NCBI GenBank assembly: GCA_021732625.1
Contig: JAKFUP010000075.1
Location: forward strand, 1-48,765
Direction: 5' to 3'
Length of the DNA stretch: 48,765 nt
DNA from: Hyphomicrobiales bacterium
Lineage (GTDB): Bacteria; Pseudomonadota; Alphaproteobacteria; Rhizobiales; Xanthobacteraceae
Shown here in pieces: positions 8,717 through 17,083 of the stretch (positions are counted from its first letter, which is position 1; each line of letters starts with the position of its first letter). The position numbers were made by a program, and so were the translations under genes. The notes beneath the pieces are model-generated. The model was not told the DNA's origin and ran no database searches. It saw nothing but the letters and a program-made list of their open reading frames with translations.

Positions 8717-10219
8717 TCAATGGCGTTTAAAAGCGTTGAGCCGGCGCTCGACGAATAGCGAATATCGCGACATTGCAAAACAGAACACGAAGTAGATGAT
8801 GCCGGTGAAAGCGAACCCGGTGAAAAGGGTATTGGGTGTCGCCCAAACCGGATCGGCGAACGATGCTCGTAACTGTCCGAGCAGATCGAAGATCGAGACG
8901 ATCAGAACCAGCGTCGTGTCTTTGAACAGCGCGATGAAGCTGTTGACGAGACCCGGGATGACATGCCGCAGCGCCTGCGGCATGACCACAAGACCGGTGG
9001 TCTTCCAGTAGTTCAGACCAACCGCACTCGCAGCCTCGGTCTGCCCGCGCGGGATCGCGGCCAGCCCGCCCCGAATGACCTCGGCATTATAGGCGCCGGC
9101 AAACAAAGCGACGCCGATCAGGACGCGCACCAGTCCGTCGATGGTGAAGTTGCCGGGCAGGAACAGCGGCAGCATGTAGGTCGCGAAGAACAGCACCGTG
9201 ATTAACGGCACGCCGCGCCAGAATTCGATGAATGTAATCGAAAAGACCCGTACCAGCGGAATTGTCGAACGGCGTCCGAGCGCGAGCGCAATACCGATCG
9301 GCATCGACGCGACAATACCGGTCACGGACACCACAAGCGTAATAAGCAAGCCGCCCCATTGCCGGGTGTCTACAACCGGTAAACCGCCGCGATCGAGCCT
9401 CATGACGTAAATGACAATCGCAATGCAGGCGAACGTCGCGAGACTCGTGAACAACGCGCGCCACCCGTTGCGAATTCCTCCGGCCAGAAAAAACAATATC
9501 AGCGAAACCAGAACGGCGGTCACCGTGAGATCTGCGAATACTTCAGAGGCCGAGCGTTGAATCAGATCGCGCAGCCATGCGATCGGTGTCAGCAGCAAAA
9601 TCAGAATGCTGGCGAGATAGACCAGGCCTTTTCCAACCACCATAGGCAATACGGCCGATGCCGATGCGAGCTTGCGTCCGATATCAGCAATGCTGTCGAA
9701 CAACGCCAGCAGCACATCGTGGCTCCACGTGATGGCGAAGCCGCGAATTCCGCCACCATGCAGCAGAAAATATGCAACAACGGGAAACGCGATAAAGAAC
9801 AGCCCGGCATTCAGCGTTTTCGCAGGAGCGCGCGGGATCAGGAGCGGCAGCAGCAACGCAGCAGCCATCAGAAATGTGAGATTGACCCGCCAGCGCTGGG
9901 CTTCCGGATAGAAGCCATAGATGAACTGCGCAAACTTCGCCTGGATATAGGGCCAACAGGCGCCGACAACGCTGCCGGGCTTTGCCAGGCAGGCGGTGCG
10001 GTCGTCCCCTTGCCAGACCGCATCGATCAGCAGAAATTTGACGGACGGAATGACTGTGAACCACAGCAACAATGCACTGACGACCGTCAACAAAATGTTG
10101 GTGGGAGAGTTGAACAGCCTTGTCCGCAGAAAGCCGACGAAACCCGTCGTCCTCACAGGCGCGGCTCGCTCGGCGACGAGCTCTTGCCGGACGAAGGCGT
10201 GCTCCGTCATGTCGCTCAT
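8717..10219 (-). CDS. aapM: General L-amino acid ABC transporter, permease subunit AapM
   Basis: Inner-membrane permease of 500 residues. The N-terminal part carries several hydrophobic segments and a long loop (WQGDDRTACLAKPGSVVGACW) typical of AapM/BztC. The C-terminal third holds the His/Glu/Gln-type permease domain, with the EAA-like loop RGGLAAIPRGQTEAASAVGLNYWKT region and QALRHVIPGLVNSFIALFKDT. The start at 10219 overlaps the aapQ stop (ATGA); an upstream in-frame ATG at 10246 would lie inside aapQ and is less likely. Forms the membrane channel together with AapQ. Confidence 0.95.
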   Translation of the reverse strand: MSDMTEHAFVRQELVAERAAPVRTTGFVGFLRTRLFNSPTNILLTVVSALLLWFTVIPSVKFLLIDAVWQGDDRTACLAKPGSVVGACWPYIQAKFAQFIYGFYPEAQRWRVNLTFLMAAALLLPLLIPRAPAKTLNAGLFFIAFPVVAYFLLHGGGIRGFAITWSHDVLLALFDSIADIGRKLASASAVLPMVVGKGLVYLASILILLLTPIAWLRDLIQRSASEVFADLTVTAVLVSLILFFLAGGIRNGWRALFTSLATFACIAIVIYVMRLDRGGLPVVDTRQWGGLLITLVVSVTGIVASMPIGIALALGRRSTIPLVRVFSITFIEFWRGVPLITVLFFATYMLPLFLPGNFTIDGLVRVLIGVALFAGAYNAEVIRGGLAAIPRGQTEAASAVGLNYWKTTGLVVMPQALRHVIPGLVNSFIALFKDTTLVLIVSIFDLLGQLRASFADPVWATPNTLFTGFAFTGIIYFVFCFAMSRYSLFVERRLNAFKRH

Positions 10220-11421
10220 GCGTTCATACTCCGGCCTATACGCCACCCATAAAAATTCATGATCGCGCTGGTGACCAGTGAGATCAGAAGATAGACGCCC
10301 ATGGTCATGGCGATGATCTCGATCGCTTGTCCGGTTTGACTGAGCGCGGTTCCGGCGAACACCGAAAACAGATCGGGATAACCAATCGCAACCGCGAGCG
10401 AAGAGTTCTTGGTCAGATTGAGATATTGGTTGGTCAGCGGCGGCAGGATCACCCGCAAAGCCTGCGGAACGACGATCAAACGCAGCGTTTGCCCGCGCGT
10501 GAGACCGAGTGATCCCCCCGCCTCGACCTGGCCCTTATGAACAGACGTGACGCCGGCGCGCACGATCTCAGCGATGAATGCTGCCGTATAAGTCGACAGC
10601 GCCAGCACGAGTGCGACGAATTCAGGGACAACCCGCGACCCGCCGGAAAAATTGAACCCGCGCAGCACGGGTAGCTCGGACGTCGCCGGCATCCCAAAAG
10701 CCAGCATCGACAGTACGGGCAATCCGATCAGAACTGCCAGAACATAAGGCCAGATAGTCACGAGTTTGCCACGCTCAAACAGTGCGCGGCGCGCATAAAT
10801 CCGCAACCCGAACGCCGCGATAATTGCGACAAGCACGGCAATCAGAAACGGACCAAACCCATCCAGTGGAATGGGCGTCGGCACCACAAGGCCGCGATTA
10901 CTGAGAAATGCGACGCCGAAAAATGAAAAACTCTGACGCGGAGCCGGTAACGCGGCGAGCACCGCGATGTACCAGAACAGCAGTTGAAACAGCAGCGGCA
11001 GGTTACGGATGATTTCGACATACGCGCCGCACAGGCGCGCGACCAGCCAGTTTGGCGACATTCGCCCGAGACCGATGAAAAAGCCGATGACGGTTGCGAA
11101 AAAGATGCCGACGACGGAAACGGCCAGCGTGTTCAAAAGCCCAACGAAGAAAACACGCAGATAGCTGTTGTTTTCCGCATATGGAATCAACGACTGGCTG
11201 ACGCCAAAGCCCGCGGTGTTGTTCAGGAACCCGAACCCTGACGCGATCCTCTGGGCTTCGAGGTTGGCGCGAGCGTTCGCTACGATCTCGTAGCCAACCC
11301 AGATCAGCGTTGCGGCAAACAGAATCTGCATCGCAACACCGGAGAGGCCGCTGCGGCCTCCCAGTACGCGTTTCATCCTTGCAGCAAATTGCGGTGGCGG
11401 CTTGCGCGCGTCGATGGCCAT
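10216..11421 (-). CDS. aapQ: General L-amino acid ABC transporter, permease subunit AapQ
   Basis: Inner-membrane permease of 401 residues and partner of AapM. It has an N-terminal membrane segment, the conserved NTAGFGVSQSLIPY region and RMSPNWLVARLCGAYVEIIRN-type segment that mark AapQ/BztB. The ABC permease loop reads RAGVTSVHKGQVEAGGSLGL followed by PQALRVILPPLTNQYLNLTKNSS. The start lies 21 bases after the aapJ stop behind a GGAGGC ribosome-binding site, and the last codons overlap the aapM start by 4 bases. Confidence 0.95.
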   Translation of the reverse strand: MAIDARKPPPQFAARMKRVLGGRSGLSGVAMQILFAATLIWVGYEIVANARANLEAQRIASGFGFLNNTAGFGVSQSLIPYAENNSYLRVFFVGLLNTLAVSVVGIFFATVIGFFIGLGRMSPNWLVARLCGAYVEIIRNLPLLFQLLFWYIAVLAALPAPRQSFSFFGVAFLSNRGLVVPTPIPLDGFGPFLIAVLVAIIAAFGLRIYARRALFERGKLVTIWPYVLAVLIGLPVLSMLAFGMPATSELPVLRGFNFSGGSRVVPEFVALVLALSTYTAAFIAEIVRAGVTSVHKGQVEAGGSLGLTRGQTLRLIVVPQALRVILPPLTNQYLNLTKNSSLAVAIGYPDLFSVFAGTALSQTGQAIEIIAMTMGVYLLISLVTSAIMNFYGWRIGRSMNA

Positions 11422-11442
11422 GCCTGCCGCCTCCGTTGCTGG

Positions 11443-12477
11443 TCAGCGGATCGGCGGAGCGTACTGGAGACCACCTTGAGTATAGAGTTTGTTCCACCCG
11501 CGCGGGATCTTCAGTTTGGAATTGGCACCGACGTTGCGATCGAACGTTTCGCCGTAGTTGCCGACCGCCTTGACGATGCGGATCACCCAGTCCTTGGTCA
11601 GGCCAAGCTGTTCGCCGAGATTGCCATCAGTGCCAAAAACGCGTTTCAGCTCGGGCTTGTCTGATTTCGCCATTTCGTCGACGTTCTTCTGCGTAATTCC
11701 GAGTTCCTCGGCATTTAGCATGGCGAACAATGTCCACTTGACGATATCGAACCACTGATCGTCGCCGTGCCGGACCAGCGGCCCAAGCGGCTCTTTCGAG
11801 ATCACTTCAGGCAGAATGACGTGAGCATCAGGCTGGGCAAGTTTGGTGCGCTCAGCCACGATCTGGGAGACGTCGGACGTGAACACATCGCAGCGGCCGC
11901 TCTCGTACGTCTTGAGGGCTTCGTCAGCGGAGCTAAACGCCACGATCTCGTACTTCATTTTGTTGGCCTTGAAGTAGTCGGCCACGTTCTGCTCGTTGGT
12001 CGTTCCAGTTTGCACACAGACCGTTGCGTTGCTGAGTTCGAGCGCAGAATTGACATTCTTTGCCTTCGCGATCATGAAGCCTTGACCGTCGTAATATGTA
12101 ATGCCCGTAAAGTTGAGGCCGACGGATGTGTCGCGGGATAGCGTCCAAGTCGTGTTGCGCGACAGGACATCGATGTCACTCGACTGAAGCGACGTGAATC
12201 TATCCTTTGCAGAAAGCGGCACAAACCTGATCTTGGCCGGGTCGTTCAGGACTGCAGCCGCAATGGCGCGGCAGATATCGACATCAATCCCAGTCCAGTT
12301 GCCTTTGTCGTCGGGTGTCGAGAATCCCGGCAGACCCTGACTGACGCCGCATGACAACATTCCGCGGCTTTTGACGACTTCAAGGGTCGAGGTGGGCTTT
12401 GGCGCTTGTGCTGAGGCCGATCCGGCCACGAGAGTAGCTATCGCGAACATCGAAGCTGCTAGAACTGAACGTTTCAT
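11443..12477 (-). CDS. aapJ: General L-amino acid ABC transporter, periplasmic binding protein
   Basis: Solute-binding protein of 344 residues that captures L-amino acids in the periplasm. A Sec signal peptide (MKRSVLAASMFAIATLVAGSASA) ends at about residue 23. The mature protein begins with the family phrases TLEVVKSRGMLSCGVSQGLPGFS and GNWTGIDVDICRAIAAAV, and contains NTTWTLSRDTSVGLNFTGI and VCVQTGTTNEQN. The frame extends 41 codons upstream, but the signal peptide and an AAAGG-type ribosome-binding site fix the start at 12477. First gene of aapJQMP; its promoter must lie in the divergent gap shared with the PLP-lyase gene. Confidence 0.96.
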   Translation of the reverse strand: MKRSVLAASMFAIATLVAGSASAQAPKPTSTLEVVKSRGMLSCGVSQGLPGFSTPDDKGNWTGIDVDICRAIAAAVLNDPAKIRFVPLSAKDRFTSLQSSDIDVLSRNTTWTLSRDTSVGLNFTGITYYDGQGFMIAKAKNVNSALELSNATVCVQTGTTNEQNVADYFKANKMKYEIVAFSSADEALKTYESGRCDVFTSDVSQIVAERTKLAQPDAHVILPEVISKEPLGPLVRHGDDQWFDIVKWTLFAMLNAEELGITQKNVDEMAKSDKPELKRVFGTDGNLGEQLGLTKDWVIRIVKAVGNYGETFDRNVGANSKLKIPRGWNKLYTQGGLQYAPPIR

Positions 12478-12770
12478 GGCGCGGCCTTTCGAAAATAACT
12501 GATTCAAATGCCTTATCCGCGCAATTGTGGAGGTCGTTCCAATCCGTTCGGCGCCGGCTGAATGAAACCGGCTCCCGATCGGACAGATTGTTTCCCACAA
12601 AACAAGCGGCCAGACCTGACTGATGACATAACAGGACGACTTGCGAAGCCGGTCAAGGGGTTGACGGCTTGAGCAGCGAGCCGCTTATTAGTTTTTCGTA
12701 TGATTTCACTTCTCGACAGACCACAGCCAGCCGCTTTCGGCGGCAACCCAGCGAGGAACCGGCACAACAT
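12478..12770. promoter_or_regulatory. Divergent control region aapJ / cystathionine beta-lyase gene
   Basis: This 293-base gap separates two divergently transcribed genes for amino-acid uptake and sulfur amino-acid metabolism. Near 12660-12690 a GGCT...AGCC hairpin can form, and a small GCCG-CTTT-CGGC hairpin lies just before the lyase start. I could not fit either to a known alphaproteobacterial SAM riboswitch. An untranslated leader with regulatory structure is possible, but no named element is supported. Confidence 0.35.
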
Positions 12771-13964
12771 ATGAGCAAATCTGACGAAAGCACGGGCCGG
12801 TCGCTCGGTGTCCAAACCCGGCTGGTAACGTCTGGGCGCGATACTGTTGCGCAAAAAGGTTTCGTCAACCCGCCGGTGGTCCATGGGTCGACTGTCCTTT
12901 ATCCAACCGCGGAGGATTTGCTCGCGCACCGCGGCGAATACACTTACGGACGCACTGGAACGCCGACCACCCGCGCGCTGCAAGATGCGTTGATGGCGCT
13001 TGAGGGATCGCAGTGTGCCGGCGTCGGAATTGCTCCGTCAGGCGTATCTGCGATCTCGACGACGCTTCTCGCCGTCCTGAAAAGCGGCGACCACATTCTG
13101 GTCTGCGACAATGCCTATCGTCCGACGCGCAATTTCTGCAACGACATGCTGAAACGCTACGGTGTCGAAACGACCTATTTCGATCCCATGATCGGCAACG
13201 GCATCGCTGAATTCTTTCAACCCAATACGCGCGCTGTGATCGTGGAAGCTCCCGGTTCGCAATCGTTCGAAATGCCCGATATTCCGGCAATCGCCGCAGT
13301 CGCCCACGAGCGCGGCGCGCTCGTCATCGACGACAACACGTGGGCGACTGCGCTCTATCACCGCTCACTCGACCAGGGCGTCGATATCAGTATTCAGGCG
13401 GCGACCAAGTATATCGGCGGTCATTCCGACATCATGTTCGGTACGATCGCCGCCAACGAAAAGGCATGGCCGCAGCTTTCGCAGGCGATCCGACTTTTGG
13501 GCGTTTGCGCAGGCCCTGACGATGTCTTTCTTGCCCTGCGCGGACTGCGCACGCTGTCAGTACGTCTCGCACATCATCAACGGTCCGCGCTCGAAATGGC
13601 AAAATGGCTTGCGGAACGGCCAGAAGTTCTTCGCGTGCTGCATCCGGGACTTGAAACCGATCCGGGCCATGCGATCTGGAAACGGGATTTCACCGGCTCG
13701 AGTGGCCTGTTTGGTGTTGTCTTGAAACCTGCGCCAGAAAAAGCCGTTCACGCGCTGCTCAACACGCTGACGCTATTTGGCATGGGTTATTCGTGGGGCG
13801 GATTCGAGAGCCTCGTCATTCCGTTCGACTGCTCTGGCTATCGTACCGCGACCAAATGGGCCCCCGGCGGACCGGCACTGCGGTTTCACATTGGTCTGGA
13901 GTCCATCGACGATCTCAAGACCGACCTTGCCGCTGGATTCGCCGCCTTCAATGCCGCCTGCTGA
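12771..13964 (+). CDS. metC: Cystathionine beta-lyase type PLP enzyme
   Basis: Cys/Met-metabolism PLP enzyme of 397 residues, most likely cleaving cystathionine to homocysteine, pyruvate and ammonia in methionine synthesis. Seen are FVNPPVVHGSTVLYPTAEDL, YTYGRTGTPTTRALQDAL, the cofactor-ring and phosphate contacts APSGVSAISTTLL and YFDPMIG, the DDNTWATALYHRSLDQGVD strand, and Schiff-base Lys213 in AATKYIGGHSD. GYSWGGFESL near the C-terminus matches MetC better than cystathionine gamma-synthase. The frame opens 34 codons earlier, but the ATG at 12771 behind GCGAGGAACC is the sensible start. A gamma-lyase or sulfhydrylase activity cannot be excluded from sequence alone. Confidence 0.9.
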   Translation: MSKSDESTGRSLGVQTRLVTSGRDTVAQKGFVNPPVVHGSTVLYPTAEDLLAHRGEYTYGRTGTPTTRALQDALMALEGSQCAGVGIAPSGVSAISTTLLAVLKSGDHILVCDNAYRPTRNFCNDMLKRYGVETTYFDPMIGNGIAEFFQPNTRAVIVEAPGSQSFEMPDIPAIAAVAHERGALVIDDNTWATALYHRSLDQGVDISIQAATKYIGGHSDIMFGTIAANEKAWPQLSQAIRLLGVCAGPDDVFLALRGLRTLSVRLAHHQRSALEMAKWLAERPEVLRVLHPGLETDPGHAIWKRDFTGSSGLFGVVLKPAPEKAVHALLNTLTLFGMGYSWGGFESLVIPFDCSGYRTATKWAPGGPALRFHIGLESIDDLKTDLAAGFAAFNAAC

Positions 13965-13982
13965 TATCTCCTGGACCAAAGC

Positions 13983-14321
13983 TCAGCGTTGGTCCGCGAC
14001 TTTCCGGTTGCGGCGTTCTTTCAGGATCAGCGCAATATTGCGAAGGTAGATAATGGTGGCCAGCGCCTGGCCCATGATGATGACCGGCTCACGTTTAACG
14101 ATGCCATAAACCAGCGTCATTAAACCGCCGCCTATCGAAAAGAACCAGAACGCTATCGGAACCACGCTGCGGCCAGCGCGTTCGCTAGAAATCCATTGCA
14201 CGAGAAAGCGCGCGAAAAACAGCAATTGCGCGACAAGACCAAACGCGAGCCAAAAATCAAACTTGGCGACGAAAACATCGTACATGTAGTCGCCAAGGGC
14301 GTGGCCGTACTGGATCAGCAT
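13983..14321 (-). CDS. Stand-alone lipid A disaccharide synthase N-terminal domain (LAB_N) membrane protein
   Basis: Small integral membrane protein of 112 residues with about three hydrophobic helices. The segments FGLVAQLLFFARFLVQWISSE, SVVPIAFWFFSIGGGLMTLVYGI and GQALATIIYLRNIALIL are diagnostic of the LAB_N domain. It is not LpxB and has no glycosyltransferase domain. Its ATG shares one base with the stop of the glycosyltransferase gene (TGATG), so translation is coupled. LAB_N proteins are often encoded beside polyprenyl-phosphate glycosyltransferases in LPS-modifying clusters; RgtF of Rhizobium is, as I recall, comparable. A role in handling the lipid-linked sugar is inference. The frame is open 28 codons upstream, but coupling fixes the start at 14321. 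Confidence 0.85.
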   Translation of the reverse strand: MLIQYGHALGDYMYDVFVAKFDFWLAFGLVAQLLFFARFLVQWISSERAGRSVVPIAFWFFSIGGGLMTLVYGIVKREPVIIMGQALATIIYLRNIALILKERRNRKVADQR

Positions 14322-15073
14322 CAGTTCACCTCGGTTGCGATCGGTGTCGATTTCTTCCGGCGGATCAGCCACCAAACACCGCAAAGATCCATGATCCCGA
14401 CCCAAAGACGATCAAAGAATCCGTAGTTCGAGACACCAGAGTGACGCGGACGATCGATCACGTCGACGTAGGCAATGTCATAGCCCTCACGCCGGACCAG
14501 TGCTGGCAAGAAGCGGTGCAGACCGTCGAAGTACGGTAGCGACAGAAAAACGTCCCGGCGAAACGCTTTCAATCCGCACCCGGTGTCGCGCGTGCCATCG
14601 CGTAATACAGCGTTGCGCACGGCGTTCGCGACCCGCGACTGTACTTTTTTAAATCCCGTGTCCTTGCGGCCAACGCGCTGACCGGCGGCAAGCCCGATGC
14701 GCCCGTTACCCTTCTCGATCGCTTCAAGCAGACTCGGCAGGAACGCCGGGTTATTCTGGCCGTCACCATCAAGCGTCCCAATAATCGCGCCGCGCGACGC
14801 TCGCACACCTGTACGCACAGCTGCGGACTGACCTGCCGATTGCGCGTGTTTGATCTGACGTAGTTGGGGCCGGGTTTTCATCAAATCGGAGAGCGCTTCT
14901 CCCGTCGCATCGGTCGAACCGTCGTTGACGTAAACAATCTCATAGGTCCAACGACCATCCAGAGCGGCTGAAATTTCGGCAACCAGGGGCCCCACATTGC
15001 CTGTTTCGTTGCGGACCGGCACCACGACGGAAATGGCAGGTGCCGCGCCTGCGGGAGACAAAGAGTCGCTCAT
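14321..15073 (-). CDS. GT2 polyprenyl-phosphate glycosyltransferase (ArnC/DPM1-like)
   Basis: Family 2 glycosyltransferase of 250 residues predicted to move a sugar from a nucleotide donor onto polyprenyl phosphate at the cytoplasmic face. It has ISVVVPVRNETGNVGPLV, YEIVYVNDGSTDATGEAL, the DxD-type metal motif in GTLDGDGQNNP, and the DTGCGLKAFRRDVF signature shared by DPM1, ArnC and RgtE-type enzymes. Only one clear C-terminal hydrophobic stretch is seen (LWVGIMDLCGVWWLI), fewer than in ArnC. It is coupled to the LAB_N gene and lies 190 bases downstream of an ArnT-like transferase that could use its product. The sugar is not predictable from sequence; galacturonic acid or mannose would fit lipid A of relatives. 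Confidence 0.9.
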   Translation of the reverse strand: MSDSLSPAGAAPAISVVVPVRNETGNVGPLVAEISAALDGRWTYEIVYVNDGSTDATGEALSDLMKTRPQLRQIKHAQSAGQSAAVRTGVRASRGAIIGTLDGDGQNNPAFLPSLLEAIEKGNGRIGLAAGQRVGRKDTGFKKVQSRVANAVRNAVLRDGTRDTGCGLKAFRRDVFLSLPYFDGLHRFLPALVRREGYDIAYVDVIDRPRHSGVSNYGFFDRLWVGIMDLCGVWWLIRRKKSTPIATEVN

Positions 15074-15263
15074 GGAGAGGCCAGTCTTTCAGCGATCACA
15101 AAGCCGCTGCCTGCGGCGATCTGCGTGTCGCTTCTTATGGGGCAGAACGTCGCCGGGCAACCCTTTTCGATGCTCATGAAATGGGGCAAGCATCATGGTC
15201 GAGACCTGAGTATACGAAATACTTTCAATCGGTTAGACTTATGAACGAACCACCGTAACGACT

Positions 15264-17006
15264 CTAGCGAGCGCCTTCCGAGCGGAAGATGGCGAGTGAG
15301 ACGGACCGGCCCTGCGAGTAGTTATACCCGTCGATCCGCGTTCCCGCGGCGTAGCGCAAGCCGATCGCTTCCGCGCGTTGTGTAAACGCACGTTCCTGAC
15401 GGCTTTCGATCACCGCAAACCGGCAATTGCCCTGACTGAGAAAATCCGCCGCACGCGAACCGTCGGTCAACAACGTCGAGGTCGCCGTCATGAACACTAG
15501 GCTCGGCTCATGAAAACCAGCGGCCGCAATCAGCGGACCGACGCATTCAACATTACGGATGGCGCGCGCAACCTGCACCGATGGGAACAGGGGGACCAGC
15601 GATGGCAGCACGACTCCGTAAACCACCACGCCGACAAACCACGATGCTGCAATCGCATTCAAGAGCGAGCGTTCGGCCCGTCCTTCGTCGAACATCCACC
15701 ACGCGAACAATCCAAAGATCAGCGCACCGGCCGCGAACGGCCATGCCACAAACTCCGGTTGCCGGATCAGATAAATGCCGGCGATGATGGCGGCCACACA
15801 AAGCAGCATTGGCAGGATAAACCACCAAGCCGAACCTCGTGTCAGCCAGGGCGAACGCGACAGCACCCGGCGCTCGACGACTCCAACAATCAAGATTGCG
15901 ATCGCCGGAAATAGCGGCAGCACATAGTGCGGCAACTTGGTAATGACGATCTCGAACGCAATCCATGACGGCACAGCCCAGGCGAGAAGATACTGCGCGC
16001 CGGGTTCGCGTCGCGCACGCCAGATCGCGGGTGCGGCCATCGCAGCCAGCGCCGAACCCGGCCAGAACGTCGCCCAGAAACTCAGAAAATAGACACCAGG
16101 AGGGGCGCCATGGGATTCCCGCCCCTTCATGAGTTTGCCAAACACGTCGCCGCCCAGCGAGTTGGCCAGGAATGAATCACCCGATTTCAGAAAGATCGCC
16201 ACAAACCAAGGCAATACGAGTAACAGCATCCAGATCAGGCCCGCCATCGGCCGCAGCTGCCTGATCCAAGCCAATGACCGGTCCAGAAATGCCAGGCTGG
16301 CAAGGGTCAGTCCCACGAACATCAGGATCAGCGGACCCTTCAGCAGGATCGCGCCTGCGATTGCGGTCCAGAAGATGGCCGGCAACGTCCATGACGGCTC
16401 CATATCGTCGCCGCGCTGCCAGTTCACATAGGTTCGGCCCATGGCTCCCATGGCTGCAACAACGGTGAGCAACAGCATGGCGTCGGTCTTAGCTATCCGT
16501 GCTTCGACGCCGAGAAGAATAGAACTACATAGCAACAGACCGGCAAGTATCGCGCCTCGTCGCGTCACGAACGATAGCGCGGTCCAATAGGTAAGCAGCA
16601 CCGCTCCGATCGCACCGATCAACGACGGCACGCGATAAAGCCAGATTCGCAATTCGGCGCGGGGTACACCAAGGAAACCAGCGCCTTCGACGACCGCCGA
16701 TTGCAGCCAATAAATGCCAACGGGCTTCTTGTAGCGGATCTCGGCCTGATAGCGGATATCGACGAAGTCGTTGCTTTCCACCATCTGCTTGGTGGCCTGG
16801 GCAAAGCGCGCCTCATCGCGATCAATCGGCGGGATGGTGAAGAAACCGGGCAGAAAAAACAGAAAGCCGCAGACCACCAGAAGAATGACCGACCGCGTAT
16901 GGCTCACCACCGCAAAGTCGAGAACCGACACAAGGCCGCGGCCGGGATTCGCCCGCTCGTTCGGCTCGCGCCCAGCCCCAAACCTGCGCCCGTAGGTATC
17001 GGTCAT
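15264..17006 (-). CDS. ArnT/PMT-family membrane glycosyltransferase
   Basis: Polytopic inner-membrane protein of 580 residues with about eleven hydrophobic helices and a short soluble C-terminus. The first periplasmic loop carries the catalytic-type motif PPIDRDEARFAQATKQM and then EIRYKKPVGIYWLQ, both typical of ArnT and related lipid-phosphate-sugar transferases. It would use a polyprenyl-phosphate sugar to glycosylate lipid A, LPS core or another envelope acceptor in the periplasm. It precedes the GT2 and LAB_N genes in the same direction; the 190-base gap may contain a second promoter. It follows pbpC by 77 bases. Acceptor and sugar are unknown; GT83-type lipid A transferase is the best reading. 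Confidence 0.9.
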   Translation of the reverse strand: MTDTYGRRFGAGREPNERANPGRGLVSVLDFAVVSHTRSVILLVVCGFLFFLPGFFTIPPIDRDEARFAQATKQMVESNDFVDIRYQAEIRYKKPVGIYWLQSAVVEGAGFLGVPRAELRIWLYRVPSLIGAIGAVLLTYWTALSFVTRRGAILAGLLLCSSILLGVEARIAKTDAMLLLTVVAAMGAMGRTYVNWQRGDDMEPSWTLPAIFWTAIAGAILLKGPLILMFVGLTLASLAFLDRSLAWIRQLRPMAGLIWMLLLVLPWFVAIFLKSGDSFLANSLGGDVFGKLMKGRESHGAPPGVYFLSFWATFWPGSALAAMAAPAIWRARREPGAQYLLAWAVPSWIAFEIVITKLPHYVLPLFPAIAILIVGVVERRVLSRSPWLTRGSAWWFILPMLLCVAAIIAGIYLIRQPEFVAWPFAAGALIFGLFAWWMFDEGRAERSLLNAIAASWFVGVVVYGVVLPSLVPLFPSVQVARAIRNVECVGPLIAAAGFHEPSLVFMTATSTLLTDGSRAADFLSQGNCRFAVIESRQERAFTQRAEAIGLRYAAGTRIDGYNYSQGRSVSLAIFRSEGAR

Positions 17007-17083
17007 CCGGCTCGCATACGATGAAACCGGAAGCCGGACAACAACCTCCGGAAAAACAGCTTTTATTGCCGGACTTGAGTGGC

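Noticed and set aside
12660-12770. SAM-II type riboswitch upstream of the lyase gene
   Set aside because: Hairpins are present but the conserved pseudoknot sequence pattern could not be found by eye.
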